A DNA stretch of 64,000 nucleotides from Purshia tridentata. Lineage: Eukaryota > Streptophyta > Magnoliopsida > Rosales > Rosaceae. Below the pieces are notes generated by a model. It was not told where the DNA came from and ran no database searches. It was given only the letters and a program-made list of their open reading frames with translations. A program made the position numbers and the translations under genes. The stretch lies in assembly GCA_003254885.1 (NCBI GenBank), contig QANT01004594.1, forward strand, positions 1 through 64,000. The letters run 5' to 3'. Below are positions 46,975 through 61,900 of the stretch, piece after piece. The stretch's first letter is position 1. Each line of letters opens with the position of its first letter.

Positions 46975-49900
46975 ATGGCAGCTTCGCCGGTCAATTTTCT
47001 ATTCGGCTTCTTGCTCCTCTGCATCACATTGTGGCTGCTCTTCATGTACGCCCCTCATTTCCATTGCACAACCATTCCTATATGTGTTTTATGTGAATGT
47101 ATGCATGTGTGTATGCGTCGAACTCGGTTGAACTCGGTTTCATCAGTTTTCGTTGTGAATTCTTTTACTGATTCGGTGTGTGGTTGAATTTTGATGAGAT
47201 TAATGGGAGTTTTGTTAATTTTTGGAATTAAAATCATCATCATGGAGTGTTTGAGATATTAGAAATTCTCAATTTTGGCACAGTTTTAGCAGCCCTGAAA
47301 ACCAATGAAGACAATATGTGTGCCTGTGTGTGTAGGTGTAATAGTTTGAATAATATACAGGCACCACTCAAATTTGCTTGAAATAAAATAAAAAAGAAAT
47401 GATCAGTGCGGTACTGGTCTTACTAGTTATTTGAATGAGTCTGCTTTTACTGATGAAAATTGGGCCACTTACCATAATTGGACCATTGTTCATTGTTAAA
47501 TTGCTAGGTCATTTCCCCAAAAAAAGGTTTAGGTGTTCTCACCATGCCATTTTAAGCCATTCTATTGCCTTCTTGAATTATATTTGATGCAGTACTTAAA
47601 GTAAGTTTGCATATATTTTCTCATGTTGTCTCATAAAGGGGTTTTCCAGGATAGTTAACCATGCCAGTGATTGTATAGGGGCAGAGTGAGTTATATTAAT
47701 TGTTGATACCCGTTACAATATTTTTTTTCCTAACCCCAAATGGTCGTAACACCCACTTTATTATGTTGGCAGCCTGTTTTACAGAAACTTATATTGTTTA
47801 CTGTTCTCCATGAGAGGAATTTTAAATTAAATCAAAATAGAGGGAATTATGGGCTTAAGAAAGTCTGTATGGCATATTGTGATAAGAAAATATCAGCTCA
47901 AGGAAAACAGGTGGGATGCAAATCTGGTGTTGTAACTTTTTTTTTTTCATTAATAAAAGCTTGTTTTTCTTAAAAGTCTGGTGTTGAGGGGCTCAAGCTG
48001 AAGTCTGTTGAAGGACAAGGGTATAATTCTTTTTATGAGTGCTGTCAGTTAGCAGTGGCCATGGGGATTGGATAAGGTTTTGGTTATGTTGATGTTATGT
48101 TTCAAGTGCATAGCAATTAAATCTTTGCTTCGTTTTTAAAAAAGAAAATCTATAGCTAGAAATGCCTTTAATTTCATCATTACTGGTGCATGGCTTAGAT
48201 TAATTGTTATCATTCTCATCAAACTTTCCATTCATATATCTATGGGGCTTGAAATGATTAGATTGATTTTGGTTGCTAAGTTTTTCTAAGCATCTTTTGC
48301 AGGTTTGCTTCAAGGTTTCTGGCCTGGTTTTTGAGCCGCACAGTGGGAGTATCTGTCAGATTTCGGTTTGGTGGATGGAAATGTATAAGGGATGTCGTGG
48401 TGAATTTTAAAAAGGTTTTCTCCTTTGCTTTAGTGACTGGGTTTATTTTGATATTTTGAGTTTGGGTGAGTAAAGGGGTTTTCCTTTTTTCTCATTTCAT
48501 GTTAAAAACTCATAAAATTATTGTGTGGCGTACGCTAGTGTGGCATCAGTAGAATCACTAATGAAGGATGATTGTATGGTTTAATTAGTAGTATCATATG
48601 CTAAATATAAGCTATCGTGAATTTAGAGTTTGATAGAGATTGCTGCTCTGATGGTATGGGCTTTCTGGAGATGATTGCAAGTAATTACTTGTGTCACCTT
48701 GTGCAGAATTCATGTTACCAAATTACTATCCTTGTTTCTCATGGGAGGACACTCAATTATTGGCCTGCTATATGGCATCTTTGTAATGATTGAGGGGACT
48801 TTTCTACTTGTGCAAAATTAATTCCATGATTATCCTTTGTTGACTTTCTTTGAGGCTTGGGTTCCTTGGGTTCTTTATACCTTATTCATTTTAAATGGAT
48901 TTGCTTATTGAGGCTTTTGATCCAACTGAAAGGTTCTTTTATTTTGCAATGTTTTGGAAGTTTGGAAAACAGAGCTAGGCAGTTGTTTACAAAGTGTGTG
49001 TGTTTTTGGTTTTTCTGATAGATCTCTCTAGAGTTTTCCGACTTGTAGCCTATCTTGAATGGAGTATATTCTACCTATAAGAAAAATAAGGGATTATCTC
49101 TCCGGCTGCTTATGAAATTAAAATTCATCAATAAAGAAACTTAAATTCTGAAGGTCTGAAGAAAACATGGTTTGACTGAACTGGAAGTTCCAGTAATTAA
49201 GGCTTGGTTGTTGCTGTTACCCTCCCTGGGGCCCTCCAGATACTGTTTGGCATCTCCTGTGTATGATTGTCAATGTTTGGAATTTTTTACTGTCAGCAGA
49301 TTAGTGTTTATAAGATGATGATATTCGTCTTTTTTACAAATGTGACAATTTTGCAGGGCGCTGTTGAATCTGTTTCTGTTGGTGAAATTAAACTAAGTGT
49401 ACGCCAGTCCTTGCTTAGACTAGGGTTTGGTTTTTTTTCTAAAGACGCTAAGGTGCAAGTGTTAATATGTGACTTAGAAGTTGTAATGAGGCCTTCGAAT
49501 AAAAGTACGTCAAAGGCTAAGTCTCGAAGACCCCGCAGCAATTCAGGCCGGCAAAAGTGGATGGTGGCTAATGTTGCAAGACATTTTTCGGTTTCCATCA
49601 CAGATTTGGCTTTGAAGGTATGCAGCACTGGACTAGTGTTTTTCCTCCTTTTCTGGGCAAAATATATTGCACTTATATTATTCTTTTTTTTTTATGCATA
49701 TATGTTTTTGTATGAAAATTTAAAAGGGTATGTAGTCACCATTTGAAGCATAAAATCACTTCAAGGCTAACTAATTTGAAATAATTGAAAGAGTATGCAA
49801 CACCATATATTATTTCATTTTTTATTTTTAAATATAGTTGTAACAAATTGAACAACCTTTATTCTGTAATGTGCCATCAATAAGCACAAAATACTTAAGC

Positions 49901-52900
49901 CTGTATTGTTTAAAATAGGATTGAAAATAATAAAGTTCAAAATGGTGTACTTTCTCTTTTGTTTGTTAATTGGTAGTTTTTTATTTAGTTTCTCTGTTGT
50001 ATCTTTCATTCCAAACTTTATTTTGGTCATTATTCTTGTCTCGCGAAATGTTACAGACGCCCAAAGCATCAATTGAAGTTAAGGAACTGAAAGTGGACAT
50101 TTCTAAAGATGGTGGATCCAGGAAAAATCTTATTGTTAAGCTGCAGATATCACCTATTGTTGTTCAGAGGACTGAACCACGGGCTAGTTGTGACCAGTTA
50201 TCCAATTTTTGCACTGAAGGGTCCCTTTCGGCAGGCCAGTCATCATCTGCCATGATGGACAGGTCATCTGCTCTTTTTATCTGTGAAGATTTCGGTCTCT
50301 CTTGTGAATTTGGCCATGATAGGTATTTTATTTAGAATAATATATTTCTTCTTGTAGATTTTCTAAATGCCAATGACAAGGCTTGGTTGATAAGCTAATA
50401 TCATTTTAATTTATTGATTTGGACGTAGGGAAGTTGGTGTAATCATCAAGAATGTGGACATTGCCTGTGGAGAGATCATGGTGAACCTGAATGAGGATCT
50501 GCTTTCAAAAAGCAAAAGTTCATCACACACTTCTTCTCACCCTGATAAGGTTATAGAGTCGACTGTTGATTCTAAAAAGCCACAGAAAAAGCAACAAATG
50601 ATTGTTACAGTCTCAAAATACACCTCTTTATTTCCAGAAAAGGTTTGTCAATTAATATGCCTTTCAACATGATCTCTCTTCCTCTTTCTCACCTTCACTT
50701 GGTTTTTTTGCTTTTATATTCTTACCTTGGCATTTTTTTTTGTTAAGATTCTTTTTAAATGAGATTTATCCAACGTATTTCAATTTGGGTAGAATTAGAT
50801 TTTTAAATTCTCTCTTTGGGCGTCTCCAAAGCATTTTAGGGATATTCCTTTTAGTGGAAATTTTCAAAAAATATTCTGTGGGTGTATTTTCAGAAAATAT
50901 TCCCTTTAGAGGGGCATTTGAGCTGAATGGTATTTTTATCAAGTTATGATCTTAGGATTGATTTTGATGGACACCTGTTCATCCTTGTAGATTTTATTTT
51001 ATTTTATTTTTTTTAAATACAAACACACAAAGGGTGTACCTTAATTGCACAAGAAGCATCAAAGACCAATTATTTGCGTAATGGAAGCAGGTGGAATGCT
51101 GTAAATTTCAAGAAAGAACATGGAAACCTTGGTTTTGGGCTGGTTTTGATGATGCCGAGAAGTATAAGTTATAGTTCATCCTAGACCAAACTACATTTTT
51201 TTTATGTTTCTTTTTCCAAAAGAAAATTGATCATATATATAGATAGGTAAAGAACAAGTAGTCCACTGTAACAGAAAACATTCAAACAAGTCTAGGTCCC
51301 AAGAACAAGAAAACCAAAATACAGCTAAGCATAACACAATGTCCTTATAGATAACAGCCTTGTAATCCAACTTTAGAAGGAAGAAAGAATAGTTTCTGAA
51401 TTCAGAGGACACTGATGCCCAAAGTGAGGCCCGAAATCTTGAGTTGAGTTGGATTGATTTAAGCTTCTAGATATGTGAATCTAAATGCATATGCTTTACT
51501 GTTTAAATTAGTAATGATTGATACATATATGAATTCTTTTATTAATGTGGAATGATAGGCTTTACATTACCAATGTGGGCGAAAGTGAAAATCATATTTT
51601 CCTTCATTGTTCTGTGGCATCAGCGCTATGGTCCAAATTGTTCAAGGAAGCAGGTTCATGGTGGGTAATGCCAGAGGGGTGCTGTTCTTTGTTTAGTGAA
51701 CAGACGAGGGTTTTTGGTGGGGAAAAGAGGAAGCAGATTATTAGCCATTTTTTAGGTTATTTGGATGGAGAGAAATAAAAGAATTTTTGAAGATTATAAA
51801 GGGATAGATGTGGAAGAACTGTGGGATCTAGTTTATTTCTGGTCATCTTTTTGGGCCTCTGTCTCTAGCGTTTTTAGGGGAGTGTCTTTCTTTGCTATTC
51901 TACTTTATTTGAAGGCAGCAATTAGTTAGTTTTGGGCCTGATAAGTTTAGTTAAGGGTGTGGTGCGAGAGTTTTGTTTTTCTGTTTCTGTTTTGTACCTT
52001 ACTTGATGGATTCCTTGTCCATTGTTTGTACAGTTTTGTGCTCTATTCAGTAAAGTTTCTTTCTTCCTTAAAAAAAAAAATATTACCAATGTGGGATGTA
52101 TATTGAGTTGATTATGGCTGAACTTAAAAATCTGACCCAACCTTTGCCATGCTAGTCTTCTCCAATTGAGGACCCAAAGCAGCACATTGGATGAGAAGTT
52201 TTGTTCGAGTTTTGGGTGTCTTGTTGATGTGGTGTTTTCTGTTCTATAATGGTTTCCCTTGTTCTCTCTACCATGTATCTCTTACTTAGAGTGAGTGGAT
52301 GAATGCTATGATGTGAGCAAATCGATTTTCCATGTAAATCCCATAAATCGAATTAGCTATTATGCAATACCAATGGCATGCAATAAAGTATCTTTTCTTG
52401 GTTCTGTTGTCTAAAAATGTCATATTTATATGCTTTCATCATGGGACATCTCGTTCATCCACTTCTGTAATTTTCATTTTTATTTTATTAAAATATTTTC
52501 TTATTGTAAAAGATAAGTATTATGCTTATTTCATAGGTTTCCTTCAATTTACCAAAACTGGACGTGAGATTTGTTCATCGGGAATATGATTTTGCTGTTG
52601 AAAATAACATCATGGGCATCCAATTTAAAAGCATCAAATCACAGTCAAGTGAAGATGTGGGGGAAACTACGCGCCTTGATGTTCAATTGGATTTCAGTGA
52701 GATTCATGTATGGGTGTAACTACTGCTGTTGTTAAAGTGCTTTTGGTGTTCTATTTTTTAAATTCAATGTCATCTTGGTCTCTTCTTGACGATGGTTTTT
52801 GAAATTATATTTTCAGCTGCTTAGAGAAGCTGGCACTTCCGTTTTGGAGATACTGAAACTTGATGTTGTCTCTTTTTTCTACATTCCAATACAGGTAAGT

Positions 52901-55900
52901 GTTGTCAATTAAAATTTTGCCACATTGTGTCTCTTAAAAGTTGATACTCTTCCCTTTGTGTATGTTTTAGACTTCTTTCATAGGTTGGGGAGAAATATTG
53001 TCCAATTAAACATATAAGCATGAACTGGTGGTTTTGATATCGGATCTGTTGGTATATCTTTGATTTGAGCACTATAGAGGGGTTACTTAATTGTGGTTTA
53101 ACACAGAAGGTTTGAGGCTGTTTATATGTATTAATAGTTCTTTTATTTGTTCAATTAAATTGTTTTGAAAAGTATTAATGTGATGGAGATAAGGGAATAA
53201 ACTGGGGAATTAATCTCTCAGTTTGTAGATTCGGATAAATTTATGCTGTAATGTCTTTGTACTAGTGTTTAGGTGCGGACTTATCATATTTTTGTGCATA
53301 GCAATAAGGTTTGTTTCTTATAAAAAAAAAAAAAAAATAACAGCTCTTGATATGATAGATGAGGGTGCCTTCATCAACGTCTGATTCTCTTAAGAATATT
53401 TAAGTTCTTGCTTCCTAATAAATTTGCTGTTTTACTTCATTGATGGCTGTGTATTTTTTGCATAGAAAATGCATATCAAGTTGTAAGATATTGAATACAC
53501 TGCATTTATGATATAGTGCATCATTTTATTGACTTTTTGAATTTTCTACTTTCAGCCAACTTCGCCTATTAGAGCTGAAATTGACGTAAAGCTGGGAGGT
53601 ACTCAATGCAACATTATAATGAATAGATTAAAGCCATGGTTGCGCCTCCACTTCTCAAAAAAGAAAAGAATGGTGCTGCGGGAGGAAACTTCTACTCATG
53701 ACAAGCCACCACCAACTGATACGAAAGCAACTGACACGAAAGCCATCATGTGGACATGTACTGTTTCAGCCCCTGAGATGACTTTTGTGCTTTATAGCAT
53801 CAGTGGTTTGCCATTGTATCATGTAAGTGAAGTGATTTATCTATTTAGCACTATCGTATTGTATTAGGTTATACTGAACAACTGATATTTTTTATTTTTT
53901 ATTTTTCACGCATATTTTATCAGATAAGTGCCCACGAGGCCTTACCCATATATGCAAGCCATATATATAACGAAACCATGATGTAAAAATAGCTAAAAAC
54001 CTTAGAAAAGGGATAAAGAGTAAGATATTCTTTGCTGTCCATGCAAACAACCTTGTAAACTAAAATTTTCTTGTGCTAGTGCTCACTGCTCAATAGCTGT
54101 GTGAGTTTTATTCTTGTAACTTTAAAAGAAAAGACATCATTTTTGCCAAATAGAGTAATATCACTTATCAAGCGTGTTATGTAATTATTACCATAGGGAA
54201 TACACAATATAAAAAGGGAAACATATAAAATCATTGGAAACTTTAATGGAGGAATTATGATACACTTCCCACCCTCCTTCCTCCTCATAGGCTCATACTA
54301 TGTACTTAGGGTATGTGTTTGACTGTAACAGCTTGATGCTCAGTTATGATGACTTCTTAAGGCTTCAATGGGAGAGATAGTTAAGCAGCATTTCTTGAAC
54401 TTCTTAGTTAAAAAATAAAGTTATGAACGTACATCCTGAAGTTTGATTTTATGGTGTAGGGTTGCTCGCAATCATCGCATGTATTTGCAAATAACATATC
54501 AAATACCGGAACTACTGTACATATGGAACTTGGTGAACTAAATTTGCACATGGCAGATGAATACCAAGTATGCTTGAAAGAGAGCCTTTTTGGTGTAGAA
54601 TCAAATTCAGGCTCTTTAATGAATGTGGCAAAGGTTAGTCTGGATTGGGGCAAAAAGGACATGGAATCATCTGAAGGAGACGGTCCTAAATGTAAATTGG
54701 TTTTATCTGTAGATGTGACTGGTATGGGTGTTTATTGTACATTCAAGCGTGTTGAGTCGCTTATATCAACTGCCATATCCTTTCAAGCACTGTTGAAAAG
54801 TTTATCTTCTTCGGAGAAAAGAACATCACAAAGCCGAGGGCATCCATCAAAATCATCAGGAAAAGGGACTCGGCTATTGAATTTTAATCTCGAACGGTGT
54901 TCTGTGAAATTTTGTGGTGAGGTGGGTTTAGAAAATACTGTTGTGGCAGATCCAAAGCGTGTAAATTATGGATCACAGGGTGGTCGAATTGTAATAAGCA
55001 CCTCAGATGATGGCACACCACGGGTTGCAGATGTAATGTCCACAACATCCGATGAACACAAGAACTTGAAGTATTCCATCTCTCTTGACATCTTCCATTT
55101 TAGTTTGTGTGTGAACAAGGAGAAACAGTCCACACAGATTGAACTTGAAAGAGCCAGATCTATCTATCAGGACCACTTGGGGGAACATAAGCCGGAAATG
55201 AAAGTGGCATTGTTTGACATGCAGAATGCTAAATTTGTACGGCGTACTGGTGGTCTTAAAGAGATTGCTGTCTGCTCTCTTTTCAGTGCTACTGATATTA
55301 CGGTTAGGTGGGAGCCTGATGTACAATTGTCACTAACTGAACTTGGGCTACAATTGAAGCTATTGGTACATAATCAGAAGCTTCAGCATATGGAAGGTGT
55401 CTCTAGCTTGAGAGACTCTGAGCAGAAGAAAGAAGCCATTACAGAACCAGTAAATTTAGATAAGCAAAAGAAAAAAGAATCTATTTTTGCCATCGATGTG
55501 GAAATGCTGTCTGTTTATGCTGAGGTTGGAGATGGCGTTGATGCAATGGTTCAGATACAATCAATTTTTTCTGAGAATGCCCACATAGGAATACTTCTTG
55601 AAGGACTTATGCTTAGTTTCTGTGGGTCCAGAGTATTAAAAAGTAGCCGGATGCAAATCTCACGTATTCCTAGTGCCTCGTGTCCATCTGATGCAAAAGT
55701 ACCTGTGGCTACAACGTGGGATTGGGTAATTCAAGGCCTTGATATTCATATTTGCATGCCATACAGGTTACAATTGCGTGCCATTGATGATTCCGTTGAA
55801 GAAATGGTGCGTGCTTTGAAGCTTGTAATTGCTGCTAGAACTAGTCTTATCTTTCCCATGAAGAAAGATATCTCAAAAGCTAAGAAGCCTAGTTCAAAAA

Positions 55901-58900
55901 AATTTGGCTGTCTAAAGTTCTGCATACGGAAGTTAACTTTTGATATTGAAGAGGAACCTCTGCAAGGTTGGCTTGACGAACACTATCAGCTGATGAAGAA
56001 TGAGGCATCTGATTTAGCTGTTAGGTTGAAGTTTCTTGATGAATTTGTTTCCAAAGTCAACCAGCTTCCTAAAACCACTGAAGCAAATGATCCTACTCAA
56101 GAAAGAAAGGCATTCTTTAATGGAGTTGAGATTGATGTGCAAGATCCTTCAGCAGTTACCAAAATTCAAGAAGAAATCTATAAACAATCATTCAGATCAT
56201 ATTACAAGGCATGCCAGAATCTAGCACCATCTGAAGGTTCAGGTGCCTGCAGGGAAGGGTTTCAGGCTGGTTTTAAACCAAGTACTTCCAGAACTTCTCT
56301 TCTGTCCATAACAGCAAGAGATATAGATGTAAGCTTGACAAACATTGATGGTGGAGATGATGGGATGATAGAGGTTATAAAGGTGCTAGATCCTGTCTGT
56401 CGAGAAAATGATATACCATTTTCTCGACTGTATGGGGGTAATGTTCTGTTGCATGCTGGCTGTATTGTTGTTCAGATACGTGATTATACATTTCCTCTCT
56501 TGTCTGGTACTTCTGCTAAATGTGAAGGTCGTCTTTTGCTAGCACAGCAGGTAAGTTGCAAAGTGGCATTCCCTTTTACTACCATTATTTTGATGTTTTA
56601 TTTTAGCATATGGAAATTTGGCTTGTCAGGTGCTATGTTTAGGGAGATAATATAGATGTATACAGAAACCTTCAAGTGTGGGATCCCACATTTAGGCTTG
56701 AGTGTTGTTTGTTCATGTATTTCAGCTATTCGGTTTTGCTCAAGTAGGCTGTGTTGTAGACTGCTTGTCTACATTTTGTATCTCCAACCTTCTCTTTTGA
56801 TATAATGGAGGCCTATGGCCGAAAAAATTACAAATGATCCCAGGCGGAGAGACCTTAGCAATATCATCCATAAAAAATTGATAATTTTCTTGAGTCTTCT
56901 GTGATCGGACCCTGGAGGATCTTAGTTGAAAGTTTTTAAACTTTTCTTTATTTGTATATCACAATTCAACTATTGTGTCTTGTGATTGTATCATGTCTTA
57001 ACATGGAAGCTTATGCATCTATTCTGTATAATTAGAAATTATCTCTTTGGATCAGGCAACAAGTTTTCAGCCTCAAGTATACAAAGAAGTCTTCATTGGG
57101 AGATGGAGAAAGGTGAACATGCTTCGTTCTGCTAGTGGCACAACTCCACCTATGAAAACATATACAGATTTGTCCTTACATTTTCAGAAAGCAGAGGTGT
57201 CTTTTGGAGTGGGATACGAACCAACTTTTGCTGATGTGAGTTATGCTTTTACTGTGGCTCTTCGCAGGGCTAATCTATGTGTTAGAGACCCTAATCCACA
57301 ACCCATTCCACCAAAAACGGAAAAGAGCCTACCATGGTGGGATGATATGAGAAATTACATTCACGGAAACATCACTCTATCCTTTTCTGAAACCATATTT
57401 AATATTCTTGCGACTACTGATCCTTATGAAAAGCTTGACAAACTTCAAATAACAACTAGTTGTCTGGAGATCCAGCAGTCAGATGGTCGTATTTATGCTT
57501 CTGCAAATGATTTTAAGATTTTCTCGAGCAGTTTGGAGAGTTTGGCAAATAATCGTGGTTTAAAACTTCCTAAAGGTGTATCAGGTGCATTGCTAGAAGC
57601 TCCTTCCTTTACTGTTGAAGTTACAATGGGTTGGGAATGTGAATCTGGCAATCCCATGAATCATTATTTATTTGCACTTCCCATTGAAGGGAGACCTCGT
57701 GAAAAGGTTTTTGATCCATTCAGATCCACCTCTCTGTCCCTTCGCTTTACCTTTTCTCTTAGACCTTCTACCTCACATGAGAAACAAGCCTCATATTCTA
57801 ATGTGGTAGATAGTGCTGATGTAGATGGAACTGTTTATGGTCCTCCTCATAAAGATGGAGATGTTTCCATTCTTTCACCGACACTGAATGTTGGTGCTCA
57901 TGATCTAGCATGGATAAAACAATTCTGGAACATGAATTATCTTCCTCCCCACAAATTGCGGTCCTTTTCTCGTTGGCCTCGTTTTGGAGTTCCAAGAATT
58001 CCTAGATCAGGTAACTTGTCGTTGGACAGAGTGATGACAGAATTTATGCTCCGCATCGATGCTGCACCTACTAGTATAAAGCATATGCCATTAGATGATG
58101 ATGATCCAGCTAAAGGGCTGACATTCAATATGACAAAGCTGAAAGGTGAAATGTGTTTTAGTCGGGGTAGGCAAAAGTTTACTTTTGAATGCAAGCGTGA
58201 ACCTCTTGATCTTGTCTACCAGGGTCTTGACCTTCATATGCCCAAGGCATTTATAAATAAAGAAGAAAGCACTAGTGTAGCAAAAGTGGTTCAAACGACA
58301 ATAAAAAATTCACAACCTGCATCCATGGATAGAGTTCCCAACGAAAAAAGTAACTGCGTGAGTAGTTGCACAGAGAAGCATCGTGATGACGGATTTCTGT
58401 TTTCATCTGATTATTTCACAATCAGAAGGCAGGCCCCAAAGGCTGACCCTGCTCGGTTATTAGCCTGGCAAGAGGCTGGAAGAAGAAATGTTGAGATGAA
58501 ATACGTGAGGTCTGAGTTCGAACATGGGAGTGAGAGTGATGAGCATACACGATCTGACCATAGTGATGATGATGGATACAATGTGGTAATAGCCGACAAT
58601 TGTCAGCGTATTTTTGTTTATGGTCTCAAGATTTTGTGGAATATTGAGAATAGAGATGCTGTTTGGTCCTTTGTTGGTGGTTTGTCCAAAGCATTTCAGC
58701 CACCAAAACCTTCTCCTTCCAGGCAGTATGCACAAAGGAAATTACATGAGGAGCACCAGTCACATAGTGAAGGTGAAATGCATCAAGATGGTAACTCTGT
58801 GCCCCCTACTATGAACCTTGGTGCTAACTCTCTTTCTGATGAGCATGCAGAGAACTCATCATCTCCAGCTGAGAACTCAGTAAAATCAGAGAACTCATCA

Positions 58901-61900
58901 TCTCCAGCTGAGAACTCGTCATCTGTTCCAGTTGGGAACTCCTCATCTGTTGCAGTTGGTAAGCATCCTATGAAGTTACTCTGATTTTTTTTTTTTTATA
59001 CTTTTTTATATCCATAATGTAGATGTGCTCCATAACTTAGCAATATTTTAGAAGTTCAATTTTGATCTAGGTATGGTGTGATAAATGCCATCAACAATTA
59101 AAAAATATTACTAGCTGTGTTCTCTCATTGTAATATTAAGTTTACTGTAGCGTTATTAGCCCAGATTTCTGCTAAGAGGAATTTGTTTTCCATGATTTCA
59201 GCAAAGCCTAGAGAAGCAAATGATTCTGAGGAGGATGGGACTCGTCATTTCATGGTGAATGTCATTGAGCCCCAATTTAATCTTCATTCGGAAGATGCCA
59301 ATGTAAGTTGTATAGAAACTTGCTATCCGTAATATTTTTTTTGGGAATTTTTTTTTTCTGCTAGTCTATGATATGATGGAATTCAATACTTTAATGAGAT
59401 GCAGTAAAAATTAGCTGGGTTGTTGACTTTACAAATTCTCCAACAAAATGTTGAATCTTACATAATTTGGATCATGTGATGTAGGGATGTCCAACTTGCA
59501 TGGCTAGAACACTTGAAATTTTAGTCTGTATATTTAACTCAATCAACGCAGAATTCTACCCAACTAAATTGGGTTGGCTGCTTCCTGGCCAAAAAAAAAA
59601 AAAAATTGGGTTGGCTGCTTGATTTTTTCTTTTATCTAATTATTCCTGAAATCGATTCAGATATCTAGAGCCATATCCTTTGATGTTTTTGCAATTATCG
59701 ACTTAGAAAGGAACAAACTTTCTTGAGGTGGTGCAATAAAAATTACAAAGAAGAATAGTTTAATGAGCTTCTACATGAAGGTGGAGTTAGGGTTCTCTGT
59801 TTGGATGGGAAAGTGTGTCTGAAGCTGCAAAAGAAAGCATCCAGGAGAAGTTCTTTAGGAATTACAGAGGATTTTCAACTACGTTTGAATGGAAACTTTC
59901 AGGAATGGGAGGGGAGATTTCGTTAGCATTTTTCCAGAACTTGTGGTGTGGGGTACTAAGAAACATAATTATTCTTCAAGGAGGGAAGATCAGGGGGTGG
60001 GATAAGATGTCAGTGTTGTTAATGAATATATTCTACTGTAGGGGAAATTGAGAACTTGCGAAAGATAGTAACCCAGAGGAAGAGAGGATGTAAAAAAAAG
60101 GAACCATGGTGTAATCCAAAGAAAAAACACAGGCTGTTTGGAAGGTATCATAGAAAACTTAGGGAATATATGGATACATCATAGGAAATTCATCAATAAT
60201 TTCAAGCAGTGGTGGGAGGAAGGTTACATTCAGGGGTGGGAAGGTTATAAGTTCCTTAAAATATTATTAGGTATCAAATTAAAGTCAAAGCGTGGAACCA
60301 AAAAGTGTTTGGTTATGTTACTGTGGCTAAGAGTGCTATCTTGAATACAATAAAGGAAATTGACAATCTAGAAGAACAATGGAGCTTAGAGGGAGAATTA
60401 AAAAGAGAAAGATGTGAACTCAGGAACAAGTTCGAGTATTTAAATTCTTAAGGAAGAATCATAGAGATTTTGACTTCCTGTATAAAATAGAACTTTTATC
60501 CATGTCTTGTAAGGTCTTGGTCCTATTCTTTTGGTGCATTTTTTGTTTGTGGAGGGTATTCAACATTCGTTCAATCACTCCTAAAAGCTTGTTCCTTATA
60601 AGCCATTGCTCTACAAGGTGAAGCATTTCAATCTAGCCTCAATAATCTGGTCCTACAGTGGTCCTATTTTCATCTCATTAATTTTGCATTCTTCTACTTA
60701 CTCTATATCTAATATTATTGCCTGTAGATTTGGTCAAATCCCATTTCTTCTGCACAAAATTTTTTTAAAATGTGGCATTGTTGTTGAATCTTTTAAACCA
60801 CAGAATCCTTTTCTAAGTATAAGCTAAATGCCTAAATCATTATCTTGTAAATTCTTCTGGATGATACCTAACCATTAATTGTAAACTGTTATAGTAATGG
60901 CTTGTAGCAGCACATGTTGCTTAGTCATCAACCTGTAATATTGTAATGCATTGTATTCTTTTAAAGTAGTTTTTCCAACGGATTTTGTGAGCAATTTTTT
61001 GTTCCTCATTTTTTATGTTATAAAAATGTAGATTTTTTTAATCTTTTTTTTTTCTTTATTACATGTGGATGTATTTTTGCTCCTTATACATTGCATATCT
61101 TTTAGGATTTTTAGTTTTCCTATGATGTTACTGTTATTCTGGCTGAGTTCAATGATATTCTATATTTAACACTGATTTTTATCACTTATGTTTTGATTGT
61201 TCTTAAGTTCTGTTTGTATTTATCAAAAAACTGCTTTACATCTAAAACATCTCCCTATTTGTAAAAAAAAAAAAAAAAAAAAANNNNNNNNNNNNNNNAA
61301 AAAAAAAAAAAAAAAAAAAAAGGTTTCAAACCAGAAAGATTTGTCATTTTGAGAATGTATTACAATCAGAAACTTTCATTGTTACCTTTAAGAGCATATT
61401 TCTGAGGTCCAAGCGATGTGAGAAACACATGCTTATGCCTTTTGCACTCTTAAATTGTTTGAACTTTACAGAAAAAGTAAGAAAAAAGTATAATAACACC
61501 TGAGGGTCACTGTCCTTTTTGCTAAACAGGGAAGATTTCTGCTTGCTGCTGTTAGTGGCCGGGTTTTGGCCCGGTCATTTCATTCAGTTCTTCATGTTGG
61601 TGTTGAGATGATTGAAAGAGCACTTGGTCCTGTGAATGTAAATATTCCTGAATGCGAACCTGAAATGACATGGAAACGCATGGAATTTTCTGTAATGTTG
61701 GAGCATGTTCAAGCTCATGTTGCACCAACAGATGTTGATCCAGGGGCTGGATTGCAGTGGCTTCCAAAAATTCGTAGAAGCTCTCCAAAAGTAAAACGAA
61801 CTGGTGCTTTACTTGAGAGAGTATTTATGCCCTGTGATATGTACTTTCGGTACACAAGGCACAAAGGTGGAACTCCAGAATTAAAGGTGATTTGGCCATA

